Positions 41,103 to 50,134 of a stretch of 64,000 bases of DNA are shown here, piece by piece. This stretch comes from Paenibacillus sp. FSL A5-0031 (lineage in GTDB: Bacteria; Bacillota; Bacilli; Paenibacillales; Paenibacillaceae), in contig NZ_MRTD01000015.1 of NCBI RefSeq assembly GCF_001956295.1, forward strand, positions 62,001-126,000, read 5' to 3'. The position numbers and the translations under genes are program-made. Numbering within the stretch: position 1 is the first letter of the stretch; each line of letters opens with the position of its first letter. The notes under the pieces are model-generated. The model was given only the letters and a program-made list of their open reading frames with translations, ran no database searches and was not told where the DNA came from.

Positions 41103-43355
41103 TTATCTTAATTGATCAATGAGTGAGCGTACTTTAACGACGAAACGATCTGCTTCTTCGGATGACGCCATAACGGGGCTATATTTCGCTTGTTCAAACC
41201 CATTCAGCACAATCTTAAAATCTTCACGCAGCCGCTTCTGATTTTGCGACCAGCGCAACACTGCCTCGCGCAGCGTCTCATGGTCTTCGCGCTCCATTCC
41301 ACGCTTTTTGCAAATGCGCAGCAGTTTTTGCGTCTCAAGTACGATTCGATCATTTGTTGTGTACGATCCATGGCGGAGCTTTCTCCAAGAAAAGATAAGC
41401 TTGTCACGACGAATAATGAGCCATGCAATTGCAGCAACGATGAGTAGTGATATGGAGCTCCATAGCCAAACCTGCGAAGTTGATGAGCCTTCTGTATCTC
41501 CAGCTGCTGCAGTATCGTTATCGCCGATTTCTAGATCCGGCAAAGCAGCAACCTCTTCTTCAGGCAGCGTATATGGGAATGAGAAACCCGATGTTGCTTC
41601 GAAAGGAATCCAGCCTGTACCTTCAAAATAAATTTCTACCCAAGAATGAGCATCTGAATTTCGAACGGTGTACGTGCCTGCACCGCTTGGATTTACTTCT
41701 TCCTCCCTGTAACCGCCTGGAGGACCGAAGTCGCTAGCAGGAAGCGCACCTGGAGCAAATCCTTTAACCCATCTCGTCGGAAGGCCTAAGCTGCGCGCCA
41801 TAACCGCCATTGAGGTTGAAAAATAATCGCAATAGCCTTCTTTCAGCTCGAACAGAAATTGATCAACGAAATCGCTGGTAGCTCCTGTGAGCTTCGATTC
41901 ATCAGGCAAATTATTGTAGTTGTAATTGAGCCTTAAATACGACTCCAACAATCTAGCCTTATCATAATCATTAGCTGCCCCTGCGGTGACCTGCTCTGCA
42001 AGCTGTCTGACTCGATCAGGCAATGATTCAGGCAATTGCAAGTAAAACGCATTGCGTGAAGCCTCTTGTTTATCTGACCAGCCAGCTTTAGATGTCCTCA
42101 ACAGCGCTTCATCTAGAACAGGTACAGACGACGTGACCGAATACGTTTGCGGATATTTACGGTTTTGCATGGACCAGTTCAGTCGCAGCTCGCCTGAGCT
42201 AGGCTCCCATCTGAAGCTAGATGGAATAGCTGCCTCTTCATTTTCAATCCAGTTGATCTTCGAAAGTGGAGCCGCTGCAAAAAGAACCGGATAAACATCC
42301 TTTCGAATCATCGTAACAATCTGATTGACTTGCTTAACTCCAGCTTTTGGCGGATCATCTAATGAAGCGAATGCCTCACCCTTCACCACACGAATATTTT
42401 CTTCGCCAGCAAGCCCGGGATCAACATCGACCCACCCGTTACCCGTGTATAAAGCTTTGGACTCGCCGCGCCAGTAGCTGCGATGCGAGGTCGTAACGGT
42501 CATCATCGGTGAATAATCAAATTCAAATCCACCGCCAAGCTCATTGTCGTCTCTACTGTATCCGGAGCTCGCATTGCCTGAACGGTTCGGCGATATAACA
42601 TCTGTGCCTTTATCGCCTAAAAACACCTGAACCCTCTCCCCTTTAGCTTCCTTCCAGATCGTATAAGGATCCTGAAGAATAGGAGCAATTGAAGGCATAT
42701 TCAATCCTACAATCATGAGAATCGATAATACGAGTGCAATCGGCACCATTAATCGAAGTGGATACTCGATTAGCTCTTTCCAGCTGTTCGGATGCTCTCG
42801 CTTCAGTCTAGACAAATGGCCAGCGACGAGCCAGAGCAGCCCGATAAAGACGACCATCCCCACTTCATCCCACAGCCAGATCGGCGTAAAGGAATCTGCG
42901 ATAGTTAAAACCAAAATGCTTACGCCTACAAAACCGAACATTCGAACTCTAGTAACCGTCCACATTCCAAACAGCACGTAGAGCAGAAGCATAGCTCCAC
43001 TTATCCATATAAATGGATTAAGCTGAACGAGATGTACTTGCAGCCACCACAGCCACTCTTGCCAGCGCTGCGGACTTGCAACGATCCATTCCATTCTGGC
43101 CCATTGCGATGTAATGAAAATAGCTGCTATCACTTGAAGAAGAAGCTTCAAATATTTCCTGCGCATAGGAAGCAATAGATCAATTGCCGCTGCCGCAAAT
43201 AAAGTGTAATAGGCAATGGAGTACGTTTCGTCCCACCAATAACCTTCAAATATAGTAATTACATTGGCTAGAATAATTGCAATAAATATGAATCTAAGCT
43301 TCTCAAACCAGTCCGTTGTTAAATACACACCAATTGATCGTATCAGCTGTTTCAT
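41103..43355 (-). CDS. TgpA-type membrane transglutaminase
   Basis: The product is 750 aa. About six to seven N-terminal membrane helices (residues 10-220) are followed by an extracellular region with a transglutaminase core: Cys near 506 (GYCDYFSTSMAVMARSLG), His near 568 (SDAHSWVEIYFEG) and an acidic residue in WIPFEATSGF. A further membrane helix lies near 635-655, with a cytoplasmic C-terminal DUF4129-like tail. Together with MoxR and DUF58 proteins this forms a widespread but little-understood membrane unit (the YeaC-YeaD-YebA type in B. subtilis). The third catalytic position is Glu rather than Asp, seen also in other Bacillota members as far as I recall. It overlaps the DUF58 gene by 4 bp. 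Confidence 0.92.
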   Translation of the reverse strand: MKQLIRSIGVYLTTDWFEKLRFIFIAIILANVITIFEGYWWDETYSIAYYTLFAAAAIDLLLPMRRKYLKLLLQVIAAIFITSQWARMEWIVASPQRWQEWLWWLQVHLVQLNPFIWISGAMLLLYVLFGMWTVTRVRMFGFVGVSILVLTIADSFTPIWLWDEVGMVVFIGLLWLVAGHLSRLKREHPNSWKELIEYPLRLMVPIALVLSILMIVGLNMPSIAPILQDPYTIWKEAKGERVQVFLGDKGTDVISPNRSGNASSGYSRDDNELGGGFEFDYSPMMTVTTSHRSYWRGESKALYTGNGWVDVDPGLAGEENIRVVKGEAFASLDDPPKAGVKQVNQIVTMIRKDVYPVLFAAAPLSKINWIENEEAAIPSSFRWEPSSGELRLNWSMQNRKYPQTYSVTSSVPVLDEALLRTSKAGWSDKQEASRNAFYLQLPESLPDRVRQLAEQVTAGAANDYDKARLLESYLRLNYNYNNLPDESKLTGATSDFVDQFLFELKEGYCDYFSTSMAVMARSLGLPTRWVKGFAPGALPASDFGPPGGYREEEVNPSGAGTYTVRNSDAHSWVEIYFEGTGWIPFEATSGFSFPYTLPEEEVAALPDLEIGDNDTAAAGDTEGSSTSQVWLWSSISLLIVAAIAWLIIRRDKLIFSWRKLRHGSYTTNDRIVLETQKLLRICKKRGMEREDHETLREAVLRWSQNQKRLREDFKIVLNGFEQAKYSPVMASSEEADRFVVKVRSLIDQLR

Positions 43356-44599
43356 GCAATTCCACTCCCTTCTAAAACTGTTGGGAGCTCTTGCAGCTGA
43401 CGAACTTCAAATACCGGCCAGCCTCGTTCGCGCAAGACACGTTTCCAAGAAGTATTATGGCTTAATAAATCAACCGACGAGGAGATATGAATCAAGCAAG
43501 GGGTAATTCCTTTTCGTGAGAGCCACTCCATGCTTCGAATGACATCCGCGCCAGTCTCGGGAGTAATAAGGACTGCAAAACTTCCGGCTTCAATCGTAGA
43601 ATCAGCTTGCTGAAGCGACGGATACAATGGCCGCGCTGCATTTGCATCTACAAAGGTTAAATGCCTCATCACCATATTTCGTTGATCAATGCCTGATTTG
43701 GGTGTAACGAATGTCATGGCGTCTCCAATGGAGAGCAGCCCCATTGCCGTATCACTTTTGAGACCGTTCTCGAGCAATGAAGCAGCAACAGATACAGCTA
43801 ATTCGAAGCGAGTCGCGAGTTCACCTTTGTAGCTGCTTGAATGTCGATCAAGGATGACTAGCGTACGCGGCAATGACTCACGCTCGAAAGCTTTCGATTT
43901 CCACTCGCCCGTCTTCGCCGTCGCATTCCAATGGACACGTGATAAACGGTCTCCGTATAAATATTCACGAACGCCGTTAATCTGTGTCGTTTCCTTCGCT
44001 GAGCGTGACGCGATGGCATGAGAGTAAGGACCGCGAATCCCGCGCTGAATGCCATTCCACTGCCTAAGCGGAACTGTCTGAGGCAGCACATTAAGCACTG
44101 TCTCTGATCCAAATTTACCTGAATGCTCGAACAAACCGAATACATCATAAGACAAGCACTCTGTATGAGTAAATCGGTACTCGCCGCGCTGCAGCGGAGG
44201 CGTTTGATAAACGACATGGCCCGCACGCTTCCAATTCGGCACAAAGGAAGTCTCGAATGCCAGCCTTTGTCCATTATGACGATGCAGCTGATCTCTAACA
44301 ATGACGTATGGAAGCGGATAATAGCCAGGAATTTTCATGGAAAGGCTTACTTCTAGCGTGCTGCCTGCTGATAAAGATTGATCGATTGTTGTTGCTCCAG
44401 GCATCGCATACACTCTGCTGCCCGTCACCTTGTTAATTCCGCTCCACCTGCCAAGCACTAAATAAATAATTAATAAATTCAAAATCATGAAGAGCATCAT
44501 CGCGGTTTTGCCGCCTTGAAATAAAAAGTAGAACAGACTGGTCAAATAAATGACTGCGACAAGCTGCATCCGCAGCTTCGAAGATTTGGCCGCTGTCAT
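43352..44599 (-). CDS. DUF58 domain protein
   Basis: The product is 415 aa. Two N-terminal membrane helices are followed by an immunoglobulin-like segment, then the DUF58 core YGDRLSRVHWNATAKTGEWKSKAFE (about 215-240), and a von Willebrand-type fold (LVILDRHSSSY..). It is the middle gene of a MoxR-DUF58-transglutaminase operon; such proteins are thought to act as metal-dependent adaptors for the MoxR ATPase. It starts 4 bp after moxR and overlaps the transglutaminase by 4 bp. Corresponds to YeaD. Confidence 0.92.
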   Translation of the reverse strand: MTAAKSSKLRMQLVAVIYLTSLFYFLFQGGKTAMMLFMILNLLIIYLVLGRWSGINKVTGSRVYAMPGATTIDQSLSAGSTLEVSLSMKIPGYYPLPYVIVRDQLHRHNGQRLAFETSFVPNWKRAGHVVYQTPPLQRGEYRFTHTECLSYDVFGLFEHSGKFGSETVLNVLPQTVPLRQWNGIQRGIRGPYSHAIASRSAKETTQINGVREYLYGDRLSRVHWNATAKTGEWKSKAFERESLPRTLVILDRHSSSYKGELATRFELAVSVAASLLENGLKSDTAMGLLSIGDAMTFVTPKSGIDQRNMVMRHLTFVDANAARPLYPSLQQADSTIEAGSFAVLITPETGADVIRSMEWLSRKGITPCLIHISSSVDLLSHNTSWKRVLRERGWPVFEVRQLQELPTVLEGSGIA

Positions 44600-44603
44600 A
44601 CGA

Positions 44604-45560
44604 CTAACGCTCTAGCCGAACCGGTACTTTCGTGGACTGAATCACCTGCTCGATGATATCCTCCGCTTTAAGACCGTTCATTCTAGCTTCCATTCTGAGA
44701 AGAAGCCTGTGCGAAAGCACGTAAGGAGCAAGTTCCTTCACATCATCAGGCGTTACAAACTGTCTCTGCTGAATATAAGCACTCGCTTTAGCCGCTCTTG
44801 CCAGCGCTAGCGCTGCACGAGGACTTGCACCGAGCATTACATTCGCGTTTTCTCTCGTTCCTCTTATTAATGAAACTAAATATTTGCCTACGGCGTCATC
44901 AATATGCACTTTAAGCGCTTGGTCCTGAATTTGGATCATATCGGATATATTAATCATTTGCTGAATGCGATCAGATGGATGTATTCCTTCATTAGAGAGC
45001 ACCATTTGCTGCTCATCTGTTTCACTAGGATAACCGAGCGACAGCTTCATCATGAACCGGTCCAGCTGCGCCTCTGGGAGCGTATACGTGCCTTCAAATT
45101 CAATTGGATTTTGGGTAGCAAGCAAAACGAACGGACGAGGCAGCTCATATGTATCCCCATCAACCGTTACATGTCCTTCTTCCATCGCCTCAAGCAAAGC
45201 AGATTGTGTCTTCGTTGTCGCGCGATTGATTTCATCAGCTAGCAATATATTAGCCATAATTGGACCTGGACGAAATAAAAAGGTTTCTTGTTTGGGATGG
45301 TAAATGGAAACGCCTGTTATGTCAGTTGGCAGCAAGTCGGGATTGCATTGTATCCGGCGGAACTGGCCGCCTATTGACTTTGCCAACGCTTTCACTAATT
45401 GTGTTTTGCCCGTGCCTGGCACGTCTTCAAGCAGAACATGTCCACCTGCAACGACGGCAATTAACAATCTTTGGATCTCTTCCTGTTTGCCGAGGATACA
45501 AGATTCTAAGTTTCGGAGAATAGTAGAACATAATTGCATGTCTGCAGGACGAATATCCAT
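44604..45560 (-). CDS. MoxR-family AAA+ ATPase
   Basis: The product is about 318 aa. Walker A is EDVPGTGKTQLVKAL (about 44-58), Walker B LLADEINRA, sensor 1 FVLLATQNPIEFEGTYTLPEAQLDRF, and the lid GASPRAALALARAAKA. MoxR ATPases remodel or insert cofactors in partner proteins that carry VWA/DUF58 domains; the partner here is the next gene. I use ATG 45560, which has GGGAGG 7 bp upstream, over a frame starting 13 codons earlier. First gene of a three-gene operon. Confidence 0.93.
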   Translation of the reverse strand: MDIRPADMQLCSTILRNLESCILGKQEEIQRLLIAVVAGGHVLLEDVPGTGKTQLVKALAKSIGGQFRRIQCNPDLLPTDITGVSIYHPKQETFLFRPGPIMANILLADEINRATTKTQSALLEAMEEGHVTVDGDTYELPRPFVLLATQNPIEFEGTYTLPEAQLDRFMMKLSLGYPSETDEQQMVLSNEGIHPSDRIQQMINISDMIQIQDQALKVHIDDAVGKYLVSLIRGTRENANVMLGASPRAALALARAAKASAYIQQRQFVTPDDVKELAPYVLSHRLLLRMEARMNGLKAEDIIEQVIQSTKVPVRLER

Positions 45561-45649
45561 ATCATAACCTCCCGAAATAACGCATGAGTTAGTATTCAAT
45601 ACTACTATTTTACAGTACTTCCTTTACAGTACACAAATTTTTTCGCTAC

Positions 45650-45683
45650 AAAAAAAATTGGAAGATCCCACAGGACCCTCCAA
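45650..45683 (-). terminator. Terminator of the spoVA operon
   Basis: The minus strand reads TTGGAGGGTCC TGTG GGATCTTCCAA followed by TTTTTTTT. The stem is imperfect in its middle. It lies 17 bp after the spoVAE stop codon. Confidence 0.85.
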
Positions 45684-45700
45684 CTTAAGTGCATAAATGG

Positions 45701-46051
45701 TTATCCTTTTGGCCTAACGACAAGTGCTGCCAAGAAGGAAAATATAATCGCTGCCGAAATGCCGGCACTAGTTACTTTAAAGATACCCGATATAACGCCA
45801 ATCCAGCCTTGCGTATGCAATTCGGTTAATGCACCGTGTACGAGAGCATTACCAAAGCTTGTTATCGGAACCGTAGCTCCCGCTCCAGCAAACTTGACGA
45901 GCGGTTCATATAAGTCAAAACCATCAACGATAGCGCCTATGACCACTAAGGTCGACATCGTATGAGCAGGAGTCAGCTTAAGAACATCAAACATCAGCTG
46001 ACCGATCACACAAATTCCTCCACCAACTAAAAAAGCCCACAAAAAGATCAT
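45701..46051 (-). CDS. spoVAE: Stage V sporulation protein AE (SpoVAEb type)
   Basis: The product is 116 aa with three to four membrane helices (IFLWAFLVGGGICVIGQLMFDVLKLTPAHTM opening; later VPITSFGNALVHGAL). It is part of the spore inner-membrane channel that takes up calcium dipicolinate during sporulation and releases it on germination. Its ATG overlaps the end of spoVAD in an ATGA junction. This is the short SpoVAEb form; SpoVAA, AB, AEa and AF are not encoded here. Confidence 0.94.
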   Translation of the reverse strand: MIFLWAFLVGGGICVIGQLMFDVLKLTPAHTMSTLVVIGAIVDGFDLYEPLVKFAGAGATVPITSFGNALVHGALTELHTQGWIGVISGIFKVTSAGISAAIIFSFLAALVVRPKG

Positions 46052-47070
46052 ATATGCTTGCTCCCTCCTGCGCTAATGGCAACAGCATGTGCTATACATG
46101 GAATACTCTCGCCTTGCTGGAACGAGAGCGGCGATAATAATGCGCCCGTGGCCACGACTAAAATTCGGTTTAATTCGCCTTTCTTGATTCGTTTGAGCAG
46201 ATGCCCGTAAGTAACGACGGCTGAACAACCACATCCGCTGCCGCCTGCCTGTACCTTCTGCTTCTGAACGTCATATACCATAAGGCCGCAATCGCCAAAC
46301 ACTGTTTCGTTCATCGGAACGCCATTTTTCATAAGCAATTCCTTGGCAATGGGATGCCCTACTCCAGCCAAATCACCCGTTACAATTAAATCATAATCAC
46401 GAGGAGATCGGCCTGTATCGTTAAAATGGGCTTGTATCGTATCTACAGCCGCGGGCGCCATTGCTGCTCCCATATTAAATGGATCTGTGATGCCAAGATC
46501 TATGACTTTCCCGATGGTTGCACATTCCACGACTGGGCCGTCACCTTCTGCCGCGACAACTGCTGCGCCAGATCCCGTAACCGTAAATTGTGCGGTAGGC
46601 GGCTTCTGTGAGCCATATTCCGTTGGATAACGAAATTGCTTCTCAGCTGTGCAATTGTGACTGCAAGTGCCTGCCAGCACATGAGTGGCTGAGCCAGAGT
46701 TCACGAAGAGCGATGCAAGCGCCAATGACTCCATCGAGGTGGAGCATGCACCAAATACGCCAATGTATGGTACTCCGAGTGATCGAGCAGCAAAGCTATT
46801 GCTAATAATTTGATTCATGAGATCTCCGCCGACAAAAAACTGAAGCTGGTCGCGTTCGATGCCGGCATTTTGAATTGCAAACTCCGAGGCTTGCTCCAGC
46901 AGCAGCCGCTCTGCCTTCTCCCAGCTTTTTTGCTGCATGTCTAGCTCAGGATGGACGAGATCAAAATCGGCTGCAAGCGGACCATCTCCCTCATCAGGAC
47001 CGACCACGGTCGCTTCGCCGATTATTACCGGGCGTTTCTCAAACCACCATGATTGTTTCCCTCGCAGCAT
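46048..47070 (-). CDS. spoVAD: Stage V sporulation protein AD
   Basis: The product is 340 aa with a thiolase-like fold that binds dipicolinate on the outside of the spore inner membrane. Characteristic stretches are GVFGACSTSMESLALASLFV, LAGTCSHNCTAEKQFRYPTEYG and GGSGCGCSAVVTYGHLL, with no catalytic thiolase chemistry expected. It starts 1 bp after spoVAC and overlaps spoVAE by 4 bp; conserved C-D-E order. Confidence 0.95.
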   Translation of the reverse strand: MLRGKQSWWFEKRPVIIGEATVVGPDEGDGPLAADFDLVHPELDMQQKSWEKAERLLLEQASEFAIQNAGIERDQLQFFVGGDLMNQIISNSFAARSLGVPYIGVFGACSTSMESLALASLFVNSGSATHVLAGTCSHNCTAEKQFRYPTEYGSQKPPTAQFTVTGSGAAVVAAEGDGPVVECATIGKVIDLGITDPFNMGAAMAPAAVDTIQAHFNDTGRSPRDYDLIVTGDLAGVGHPIAKELLMKNGVPMNETVFGDCGLMVYDVQKQKVQAGGSGCGCSAVVTYGHLLKRIKKGELNRILVVATGALLSPLSFQQGESIPCIAHAVAISAGGSKHI

Positions 47071-47071
47071 A

Positions 47072-47557
47072 TTACTGACCCCCAGTTCCGAGAATAAGAT
47101 GAGCGATACCTACGAAGAAAGCTGCCACTGTACCGAAAACAATAACTGAACCAGCCAGTTTAAACATATTGCCGCCAACACCAAGCACTAGGCCTTCGCT
47201 CCGATGCTCCAAAGCGGCCGAACACATGGAATTAGCAAATCCGGTTACAGGCACTGCTGAGCCAGCACCAGCCCATTGCGCAATTTTATCGTACACGCCT
47301 AGGCTCGTTAAAATAACGGATATCAAAATAAGCGTTGCAACGGTTGGATTGCTTGCCGCTTCTTCACTCATTCCCATCAAATGGACATAAAGCTCCTGTA
47401 TAACCTGTCCAAATACACATACTGCTCCGCCGAAAACGAATGCTTTCAAACAATTTCCAAGTACAGATCGAGGCGGCTCCATCGTTTTTGCGAACGATTG
47501 ATATTCTTTTGGTGACATGGACATTTTTTTGTAATGACTTTTGCTTTTGGTCGCCAC
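47072..47557 (-). CDS. spoVAC: Stage V sporulation protein AC
   Basis: The product is 161 aa. A basic N-terminus (KSKSHYKKMSMSPKEYQSFAK) is followed by four membrane helices, with the motif VPVTGFANSMCSAALEHRSEG. SpoVAC is a mechanosensitive-channel component of the dipicolinate channel. GTG start after AAGGAGG. It is the first gene of the operon; transcription in the forespore by sigma-G is expected from the family, but I did not find a clear sigma-G promoter. Confidence 0.94.
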   Translation of the reverse strand: MATKSKSHYKKMSMSPKEYQSFAKTMEPPRSVLGNCLKAFVFGGAVCVFGQVIQELYVHLMGMSEEAASNPTVATLILISVILTSLGVYDKIAQWAGAGSAVPVTGFANSMCSAALEHRSEGLVLGVGGNMFKLAGSVIVFGTVAAFFVGIAHLILGTGGQ

Positions 47558-47602
47558 AAAACCATCCTCCTTTTCCGCTACGGTTTTTCTCTATGCCTGA
47601 AG

Positions 47603-47950
47603 CTAAAGTTCCGTAACCGCTTTGCTTTCTTCTGGTTCATTATTTGTAATAGCAGGTTGCAATATTCCAACACAAACAAAAACGCCATCAATGTCCTCTG
47701 GATGCTGCATCAGCTTTGACGGAGATATATAAGATAATCTGGAGCAAATAATATCCTTTCTTACATTAAAAAAAGGATTGCCCCCGACTAATGATTTCGT
47801 CGCTGGCAACCCTTTATTTAAAGAAATATGGCTAATAACAAAAGAACGAGTAAAACATACAAGATGAGCACGAGCAAGCTCACTAAATGACGTTGCCGCT
47901 TCGTAGACAAAAGTGCAGCTCCCCTCACACCGGGCTTTTAACAACAGCAT
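47603..47950 (-). CDS. Doubtful 115-aa ORF upstream of spoVAC
   Basis: An open frame of 115 codons lies 45 bp upstream of spoVAC in the same direction. Its predicted product (..SFVISHISLNKGLPATKSLVGGN.., ..HPEDIDGVFVCVGILQPAI..) matches no family I know. No clear ribosome site precedes the first ATG. The space from 47558 to 48017 otherwise holds nothing I recognise. It may be a diverged or decayed gene, or non-coding. Confidence 0.25.
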   Translation of the reverse strand: MLLLKARCEGSCTFVYEAATSFSELARAHLVCFTRSFVISHISLNKGLPATKSLVGGNPFFNVRKDIICSRLSYISPSKLMQHPEDIDGVFVCVGILQPAITNNEPEESKAVTEL

Positions 47951-48017
47951 ATGCCAAACACCCAGCTGCGGAGCTTATCCAGAGTCATTTCAATAACGAT
48001 TTCAATAGGCAAATGTT

Positions 48018-50042
48018 TTATTGTTCAATAATCATAACGCCTTTAGCAGATAAGCTGTAAGCGCCGCTGACAATCTCACCCGTGAGAAGCTCTGTTCGCT
48101 GCTGAGCGCCAAGCTGAAGCTCAGAAGGCTCGGAGTTATGGTTCAAAATAAAAGTAAAGAATTTCCCATCTTTATTTCTGCGTGTCACCTCGACCCCTGT
48201 AGGTACGGACAAGATAGGCTCAATCCCTTTGTCCTTGCATAAGTTCGTGAGCAACGACTGCAGAAACTCTTTATCAGGACTGGAAGCTATATACCATGCT
48301 TCCCCGCTGCCATATTTATTGACGGTAACCGCTGGCATGCCTTTGTAGAAATCCGAGCCGTACTCAGCAACAACCTCAGCGCCTTCAGAATGGATTAAAT
48401 CACATAGCAGACTGCATGTATAAGTGCCGCTGAGAGCCCCGTCAACTTTTTTCATCACCATCTGGTTGTGTTGGCCCGGCAGCAGCGCGTCGATCTCCTC
48501 CGCCCAAATGCCGAGAACCTTGCGCAGCTTGCCTGGATAGCCGCCCGTAGTTACGAGATCATTTTCATTAACGATGCCGCTAAAAAAAGTCGTAATGAAG
48601 GTGCCGCCGCGTTCCACGAACGCTTCAACCTTCTCCGCAAAACCCGGTTTAATCATATACATAACCGGTGCAATGACGAGATCATACTGCTCGAAATTTT
48701 CTTCAATGCTGATCATATCGGTTTGTACATTCAATTCAAACAAGGCATCGTAATACTTATGAACCTCATCCACATATTTTAAAGCTACGCTAGGTCCGCT
48801 GGATAGCTCTACTGCCCAGCGGTTTTCCCAGTCAAATACGATGGCTGCCTTTGCATCAATTCGCGAATCAAGCAGCTTATCTGAAAGCTTCGTCAGTTCA
48901 TGGCCAAGCTCCGCGCACTCACGAAACACGCGCGTATGCTCATGGCCCACATGCTCAATGACAGCGCCATGATATTTCTCGCATGCTCCGATCGAGCGGC
49001 GCAGCTGGAAGAACATGACGGTATCCGCGCCATGCGCTACTGCCTGATAGCTCCAAAGCCGCATGACGCCAGGGCGCTTCAAGGCGTTGTAGGCTTGCCA
49101 GTTCTGCTGGCTCGGCGTTTGCTCCATCAGCATAAAGGGCTGTCCACTTTTCAAACCGCGCATAAGCGAGTGCGTCATTGCTGTATAGCTTACGGGAGTG
49201 TCGATCGACGGGTAATTGTCCCACGAGATGACATCCAAATGTTTTGCCCACTTGAAATAATCAAGCTCAGGGTAAGTTCCCATCATATTTGTCGTAATTT
49301 GAATGTTAGGCGAATGCTTGCGAATTTCTTCGTGTTCAATTAAATAACAATCAAGCAGAGCATCCGATTGAAATCTGCGGTAATCAAGCGATATGCTTTG
49401 GAAGTTGGTTCGATTGCCGCCCCATTCCTCGCTAAGCGCATTAGGCGGTTCAATTTCATCCCAGTCATAAAAAGTATGGCCCCAGAAATTTGTATACCAA
49501 ACCTTATTCAATTGTTCAATCGTGTGATAACGCTTTTTCAGCCATATTCGGAAAGCGTCGGCGCAGTTATCGCAATAACAGTAGCCGCCATATTCATTCG
49601 AAATATGCCAAGCGACAATCGCAGGGTGATCCTTATAACGCTCTGCCAGCTTCCCAGCTATGCGTCCCGAATGCTGCCGGTAGGTTTGGCTGCTCGGACA
49701 GGAGTTGTGGCGTCCTCCAAATTTACGTTTGCGGCCCTCATAATCGACACGAGTGACATCCGGGTATCTCTTCGCCATCCATGCCGGATGAGCCCCCGTA
49801 CTTGTAGCAAGGCAAACAGCGATTTGGTCGCCATGAAGTCTGTTTATTATGTTATCCAGCTCAGTGAAATCATAGGTTTCTTCACTTGGTTGAATCCGCG
49901 CCCAAGAAAAAACGTTAACCGTTGCGACATCAATGTTCGCGAGCTTAAACATGCGAAGATCCTCTGTCATCGTCTCATCATCCCACTGCTCCGGATTATA
50001 ATCTCCGCCGTACCATATTTTCGGAAGTTTCTCGTTTATCAT
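48018..50042 (-). CDS. GH42 beta-galactosidase
   Basis: The product is 674 aa, normal for the family. TIM barrel with acid/base Glu in HISNEYGGYCYC (about 150) and nucleophile Glu in FMLMEQTPSQQNW (about 309). The four zinc Cys are present (HNSCPS, and CYCDNC). A trimerisation domain follows (WAEEIDALLPGQ) and then a C-terminal beta domain (EVTRRNKDGKFFTFILNHN). No signal peptide, so it works in the cytosol on imported beta-galactosides. It is the last gene of the permease-permease-binding protein operon, 92 bp after the binding-protein gene, with a stem-loop in that gap. Confidence 0.95.
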   Translation of the reverse strand: MINEKLPKIWYGGDYNPEQWDDETMTEDLRMFKLANIDVATVNVFSWARIQPSEETYDFTELDNIINRLHGDQIAVCLATSTGAHPAWMAKRYPDVTRVDYEGRKRKFGGRHNSCPSSQTYRQHSGRIAGKLAERYKDHPAIVAWHISNEYGGYCYCDNCADAFRIWLKKRYHTIEQLNKVWYTNFWGHTFYDWDEIEPPNALSEEWGGNRTNFQSISLDYRRFQSDALLDCYLIEHEEIRKHSPNIQITTNMMGTYPELDYFKWAKHLDVISWDNYPSIDTPVSYTAMTHSLMRGLKSGQPFMLMEQTPSQQNWQAYNALKRPGVMRLWSYQAVAHGADTVMFFQLRRSIGACEKYHGAVIEHVGHEHTRVFRECAELGHELTKLSDKLLDSRIDAKAAIVFDWENRWAVELSSGPSVALKYVDEVHKYYDALFELNVQTDMISIEENFEQYDLVIAPVMYMIKPGFAEKVEAFVERGGTFITTFFSGIVNENDLVTTGGYPGKLRKVLGIWAEEIDALLPGQHNQMVMKKVDGALSGTYTCSLLCDLIHSEGAEVVAEYGSDFYKGMPAVTVNKYGSGEAWYIASSPDKEFLQSLLTNLCKDKGIEPILSVPTGVEVTRRNKDGKFFTFILNHNSEPSELQLGAQQRTELLTGEIVSGAYSLSAKGVMIIEQ

Positions 50043-50083
50043 TTCTATTTCATTCTCCCTTCAGTTTATGTTAATTAACAGCA

Positions 50084-50116
50084 AGGGAGAGAGCTCATTA
50101 GATGAGCCCTCTCCCT
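50084..50116 (-). other. Hairpin between binding protein and GH42 genes
   Basis: AGGGAGAGAGCTCAT / ATGAGCCCTCTCCCT, a 15-bp stem with one mismatch and a 3-nt loop. No T-run on the minus strand (CTTGCTGTTAATT), so probably a stabiliser of the upstream binding-protein mRNA or a partial terminator. Confidence 0.65.
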
Positions 50117-50134
50117 GCCAATTCACTTTGAGTC

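Noticed and set aside
49368..50078. 236-codon plus-strand frame opposite GH42
   Set aside because: Antisense shadow of a well supported GH42 gene.
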